Below are positions 60,361 through 64,000 of a DNA stretch of 64,000 bases, in pieces; the first letter of the stretch is position 1, and each line of letters opens with the position of its first letter. The notes beneath the pieces are model-generated. The model was not told the origin of the DNA. It ran no database searches and saw only the letters and a list, made by a program, of their open reading frames with translations. Source of the DNA: Dioscorea cayenensis subsp. rotundata (lineage: Eukaryota > Streptophyta > Magnoliopsida > Dioscoreales > Dioscoreaceae). The stretch covers positions 19,712,386-19,776,385 of the forward strand of contig NC_052481.1 in the NCBI RefSeq assembly GCF_009730915.1, written 5' to 3'. The translations under genes were made by a program, and so were the position numbers.

Positions 60361-63300
60361 AGAGACTATTCTTGTAACGCAACTTGTAAGAGAAACTACA
60401 ACTGTTATGCAAGAGTTCACTCAATCTGTGTATTCTCATGCTCCCAAAAATACTTTTCCCCCAAAAAATAAAAAGGAACATAAGAAAAGAAAGAAGTAAT
60501 AAGAACTTTTCTTATTGCTTATTATTCCTTTAAGAAAGTGATAGAAATAGACTTTTTTTCCCAGGTTGTGGAACTGCTGTATTTAACACCTTAGTCCTGT
60601 TTTCTTTCCTTAGTGGTGTGAGGCCATTTGGATTTTCACTACTTGTTGCTGGCTATGATGATAATGATGCATAACTTTATCAAGTATTCAACGTATTTTA
60701 GTGCCGGATTGTTTGTAAGCAATTTTGGATTGGCTTTTATTGCTATGAAAAACCTAGTTTTCTTGTCATTCTTTGCTTTCCTCTTGGTTTATTTTAGTAA
60801 ACTTAGGTTGTATGGCTTTTCTGCTGGAAATTGTACTATTTTTTGTTGCAACGGTTATGATTTACAAGATATGATTTTTGACAGCTAATGAGTGGATTTT
60901 ATATAGATATTTTATATGGCCTATTATGTGTTTTACTTGTCATTTTAACATGTTTTTATGATAAATCGATGCAACTTGAGGTATGTTTGTTAAATGTTGC
61001 AGATAATTGGGGTTCTGACCACAAGGAATGAAAAGAGATGAATTTTGATGCAAAACAGCTTTGGAATACAAGTTTCAGGACAAGAAGGGTCGAAAGCACA
61101 CCCATTCTTGGAAGCACGGTCGGAAGCATGGGCGTGTGCTAAGCCCTGTGCAATTCACTGGAGTCTGCACAAAACTAAGAAGCACGGTTTGGTTGTCCCT
61201 AGCACCATCGTGCTGAAGGAGCATGTTCGGGAAACACTGGCGTGCTTATCCCCGTGTGTTTTACTAGAAATCTCTTGGAAATATCAGTATGGTCATAGTG
61301 CTCCTTGCACGAGCGTGCTCTCTAAGCACGGGCGTGCTTGGGCTGGTGTATTTTACTGGAATCACGCCAAAGATCACTTCCCAGCATCTGGAAAAATGCA
61401 CTCAATTAGTACGGTTGTGTTTACATCGGGAAAAGGTTATTTAAGCCCTAAAGTTAGATTTCAAGGGATCTTTTTCTCTTTTTCTAGAGGTGCGTGTTAG
61501 AGCATCCTTGGGCACTATTCAGGGCCTAATTTGGAGTGGAGATAAGCGAATGATAGGAGGATTGCAGGTGATGATCTTCATCAAGCTTTCCCCGACGTGA
61601 TTGTGAAGCAAGAAGGGAGTTTTACTCTTTATTTCTCTTATTGCTTTTCTATGATTCATTGTAGAACCATGAGGGGCTAACCGTCATTCTATGCCCCGGT
61701 CTATGAACTTTGACTTTATGATGTATTGACTTTTGTTATTTGATTATTGAGTTTCCTTGTGAACTCCCTGTTCTTTATTTGGATTATCTTCTTATGTTGA
61801 TTGCCATTGATGTTTGTATCTTGCAAAAATCGATATGGGGCTTGCTGCTATCTGCAAGAGCATTGATGTGGCGTGTATGTCCCCTATAGTTGCAATTGCA
61901 GTTAACCCAAGATTGATTTCTTGATGTTTAGAGGGTAAGCTTTATTCGTCTAGCTATGGCACACATTAGGGAAGGGGTTGAGTCCGCTTCGTGCCTAGGG
62001 CGTGGACATATGTTATCAAACCCTTTGTAAATGGTCATCACTGTCCAAGGAGATGCCCATGTAATGAATAGCACAGTTAATGCATTCATCAAGGGGATTA
62101 GTTTGGGGCACTATCCTTTTCATTGCCATCTCTTCAAACCAAACCATGTCTCTCTTTCCTCTTTTCTTCTCTTTTCTTTTAGTAGTTTTAATTTTTGCAA
62201 ATCCTATCTTTTGAACCGGCTAGATATTAGGAAATAAACGAGTATTAAGAGCTTTTACTAGTCCCTCTGGATTCGACTACCTGACCCTATTGGGTACACT
62301 TTACTACTTGTATGACCCGTGCACTTGCGGTTACATAAGGGGCGTATCAAAAGCTCTCACATACTTTTTGTTTCTTGACAAATTTTCTTTTTAGGTTGAC
62401 CCATCAGGCTCATACTTCTCATGGAAAGTGCCTGCTAAGGGGAAGAATGTTTCTAATGCAAAGGCTTTCCTTGAGAAGAGGTACAAAATTGGTTGCAAGG
62501 CTAATATCGAATGATGTTTTGTATAGAACAATTATTAATAACTATTTGAAGGGATTTCCTTTTATTCTCTGAAACTTATGTTGATAATCAAAGCACCATT
62601 GACAAGTTTTACATGTAAAGTTTCTTCTTATAGTTCAACGTGTATAATGTCTTCAACATTCCTCTGTAAGACGAAAGTAATGTACAAATATGGTGCGATT
62701 ATTATTGTGCCCATTTATTGATTTGCAACAAAATCTAGTACTAAGAAAAATGATTGAAATGTTTTTGTAACTCTTGTTTTATCTGCTCAGATGACCTAAA
62801 ATTTTGATTCTGAAAGAAGGGTAATTTATACATTAGACTGTTCAATGTGACCTTGATTACTTAAAGCTATATTGACAACTTTATAATAAGTAATGTCTTA
62901 AACATTAGGCTTGAGGGCCAAATTTCGGGCAAGAATATTAAGATTGGGATAATTGGCTTTGGCTGAAAATTCAGGTATGCTTCTTAGTTTCCGCTCAATG
63001 CTATGCCCACATTATTTTTATAATATTTGTTGTATTTGCTATATTTGTGTGGGTTTGTCATGCATTGAGATTTTACTTCTATCACAAGATAAAAAAGAGT
63101 AAACATGTGAGAGATAATTTAATTCAGATTAAATCATGAAAAGTTTTGAAATCATTTTACATACCTGAACCCAGTAATTCATAAATAATTGGAATTTTAT
63201 ATGTTAATGTGATAAAGTCAATTGTTAATTTCATGGTGGACTTTGAAGACACTCTGCATCTTGGTGCAATTTTAAAATACTCGGTTGCTTCTCATTTCCG

Positions 63301-63819
63301 TTGACACTAAATTTCAACACTTTCTCATATCACGCCACTTCTTTCAAGTTCTGAACTTTCAAGTGTTCCTCAATTTTCAGTTTTGCCTCCGCATTCTTTT
63401 TGTTCTTTTTGAGCAGGAATGTCGTGACATCCTAGTTTGACTAGATGGAAAGAAACTATCATATCTTTAATAAGGTTTTCTGTTTTATTTTTATCTTTAT
63501 TTTATTTTTTAGGTATGACACTTCAGCTTAACTTTATAAATGATGATGGAGGCAAATCTCAAGGGTTTTTATGTTTATTTTTTTAAATCTAATTATCAAT
63601 GTATGTACTGCATGATCAATGTATACCAAATGAATTTGCATAAATTCTTGAAATGTGGAATACGAGAGTTAACTACGGTAAAGGTTTTAGGATTTTGCTA
63701 TTTGTAGGATGAATATTTTCATTTGCATCAAAAGTTAGCTGATGAATTCTTCTTTCCTCAATTGTTGCAGAGTACTGACACCAACTGAAATTGATGACTA
63801 CCTAGCCGAGGTGGAGTGA
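60361..63819 (+). pseudogene. Unprocessed pseudogene of proteasome subunit alpha type-2 (PAB1/PSMA2)
   Basis: Exon-like pieces with introns between them: 60363-60429 (ETILVTQLVRETTTVMQEFTQS), 60615-60683 (GVRPFGFSLLVAGYDDNDA), 62395-62480 ([25 protein letters not shown]), 62908-62974 (EGQISGKNIKIGIIG) and 63771-63819 (VLTPTEIDDYLAEVE and stop). These match the 20S core subunit alpha-2 in order. Breaks: TAA at 60672-60674 where the family has Gln (DPQLYQ); a one-base loss near 62909-62913 (GGCTTGAGG for GGCTTTGAGG); TGA at 62964-62966 before KFR. The exon for the conserved TEDMELDDA region between 62481 and 62907 is not found, nor is anything for the first 110 or so residues. It is a duplicated, decayed gene copy, not a retrocopy, because introns remain. 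A working copy must exist elsewhere. Confidence 0.9.
61010..62349 (+). mobile_element. Probable solo LTR of a Ty3/gypsy-type retrotransposon, in an intron of the pseudogene
   Basis: Repeated AGCACGG, GGGCGTGC and CGTGCT motifs at 61080-61340, followed near the end by GGATTCGACTACCTGACCC, GGGTACACTTTACTACTTG, GTGCACTTGCGG and a terminal GCGTATCA. This is the 3' end common to LTRs of the plant Tat/Ogre- or Athila-like gypsy groups. No gag-pol follows, so it looks like a solo LTR. The 3' edge (CA at 62348-62349) is fairly sure. The 5' edge is only approximate and I found no clear 5-bp duplication. The 151-codon frame at 61045-61500 falls inside it and is not a gene. Confidence 0.65.
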
Positions 63820-64000
63820 TGCCCTTATCACATTTTATGATTTCATTCTTGTTTTGCTTCACAAGTAATTTTGCAACTAAGCTGTTCGATTTGCATGATA
63901 TTAAGTTAGTTCTCTTGAAGTTCATTGCCTACAATGGCTAGCTCTTCAATTCATCACTCCTTTTGAGCCTCCGTGTTTAAGTACAATCAATCTAACTGTG

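Noticed and set aside
61045-61500. A 151-codon plus-strand frame
   Set aside because: It lies inside the LTR-like sequence and shows no protein family; its GC-rich repeats are LTR motifs.
1-64000. CRISPR array, bacterial operon, phage or viral genes
   Set aside because: Nothing in the window supports them; the DNA is plant nuclear with GT-AG introns and plant transposons.

Overview
The window is a stretch of flowering-plant nuclear DNA. The evidence is intron-rich genes with GT-AG introns, plant-only families (a PUB62-type U-box protein, FEY, organellar PPR proteins, a type-A cytokinin response regulator, a subgroup IVc bHLH), very AT-rich intergenic DNA and plant-type transposons. I cannot name the species. 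There is one assembly gap of exactly 1000 N (2224-3223).

Left half, gene-rich (1-40.8 kb). In order: the middle of a VPS52 (GARP/EARP tethering subunit) gene that runs into the N gap; a small mitochondrial-type PPR gene with a one-base frame break (4182-5178); a 12-exon PUB62-like U-box gene (9137-15245); an 8-exon short-chain dehydrogenase of the FEY type (17224-20056); an 11-exon gene fusing a ferredoxin-like Fe-S motif to a metallo-beta-lactamase fold (22286-26180). The minus strand then carries an 8-exon bHLH IVc factor (29383-27360), a two-exon BRICK1 gene of the SCAR/WAVE complex (34414-32576), an intronless PLS-class PPR-E gene (38330-36702) and a 5-exon type-A response regulator (40527-39699). 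I followed the reading frame exon to exon for each intact multi-exon gene. They form no operon or cluster; they are ordinary housekeeping and regulatory genes side by side.

Right half, transposon-rich (40.8-64 kb). No intact host gene is visible. I see a SINE-like sequence, several inverted-repeat MITEs (two in the window have perfect 10-bp flanking duplications, one is a Stowaway type with TA/TA, one a hAT type with a 7-of-8 duplication), and a 4.4-kb Mutator-like element (49739-54159). That element has long terminal inverted repeats and carries a decayed plant-mobile-domain gene and a decayed MULE transposase in convergent orientation. It sits inside one arm of an older inverted-repeat structure (about 49450-55400) whose centre is a PPR gene fragment. 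The right arm of that structure has been tandemly duplicated. Beyond it lie a triple tandem repeat, a GC-rich repetitive island, and a dead, intron-containing copy of the proteasome alpha-2 subunit gene (60361-63819) with a probable solo LTR in one intron.

The most unusual structure is the nested 49.4-55.9 kb locus: a gene-fragment-bearing inverted repeat, split by a PMD-carrying MULE and then extended by tandem duplication.
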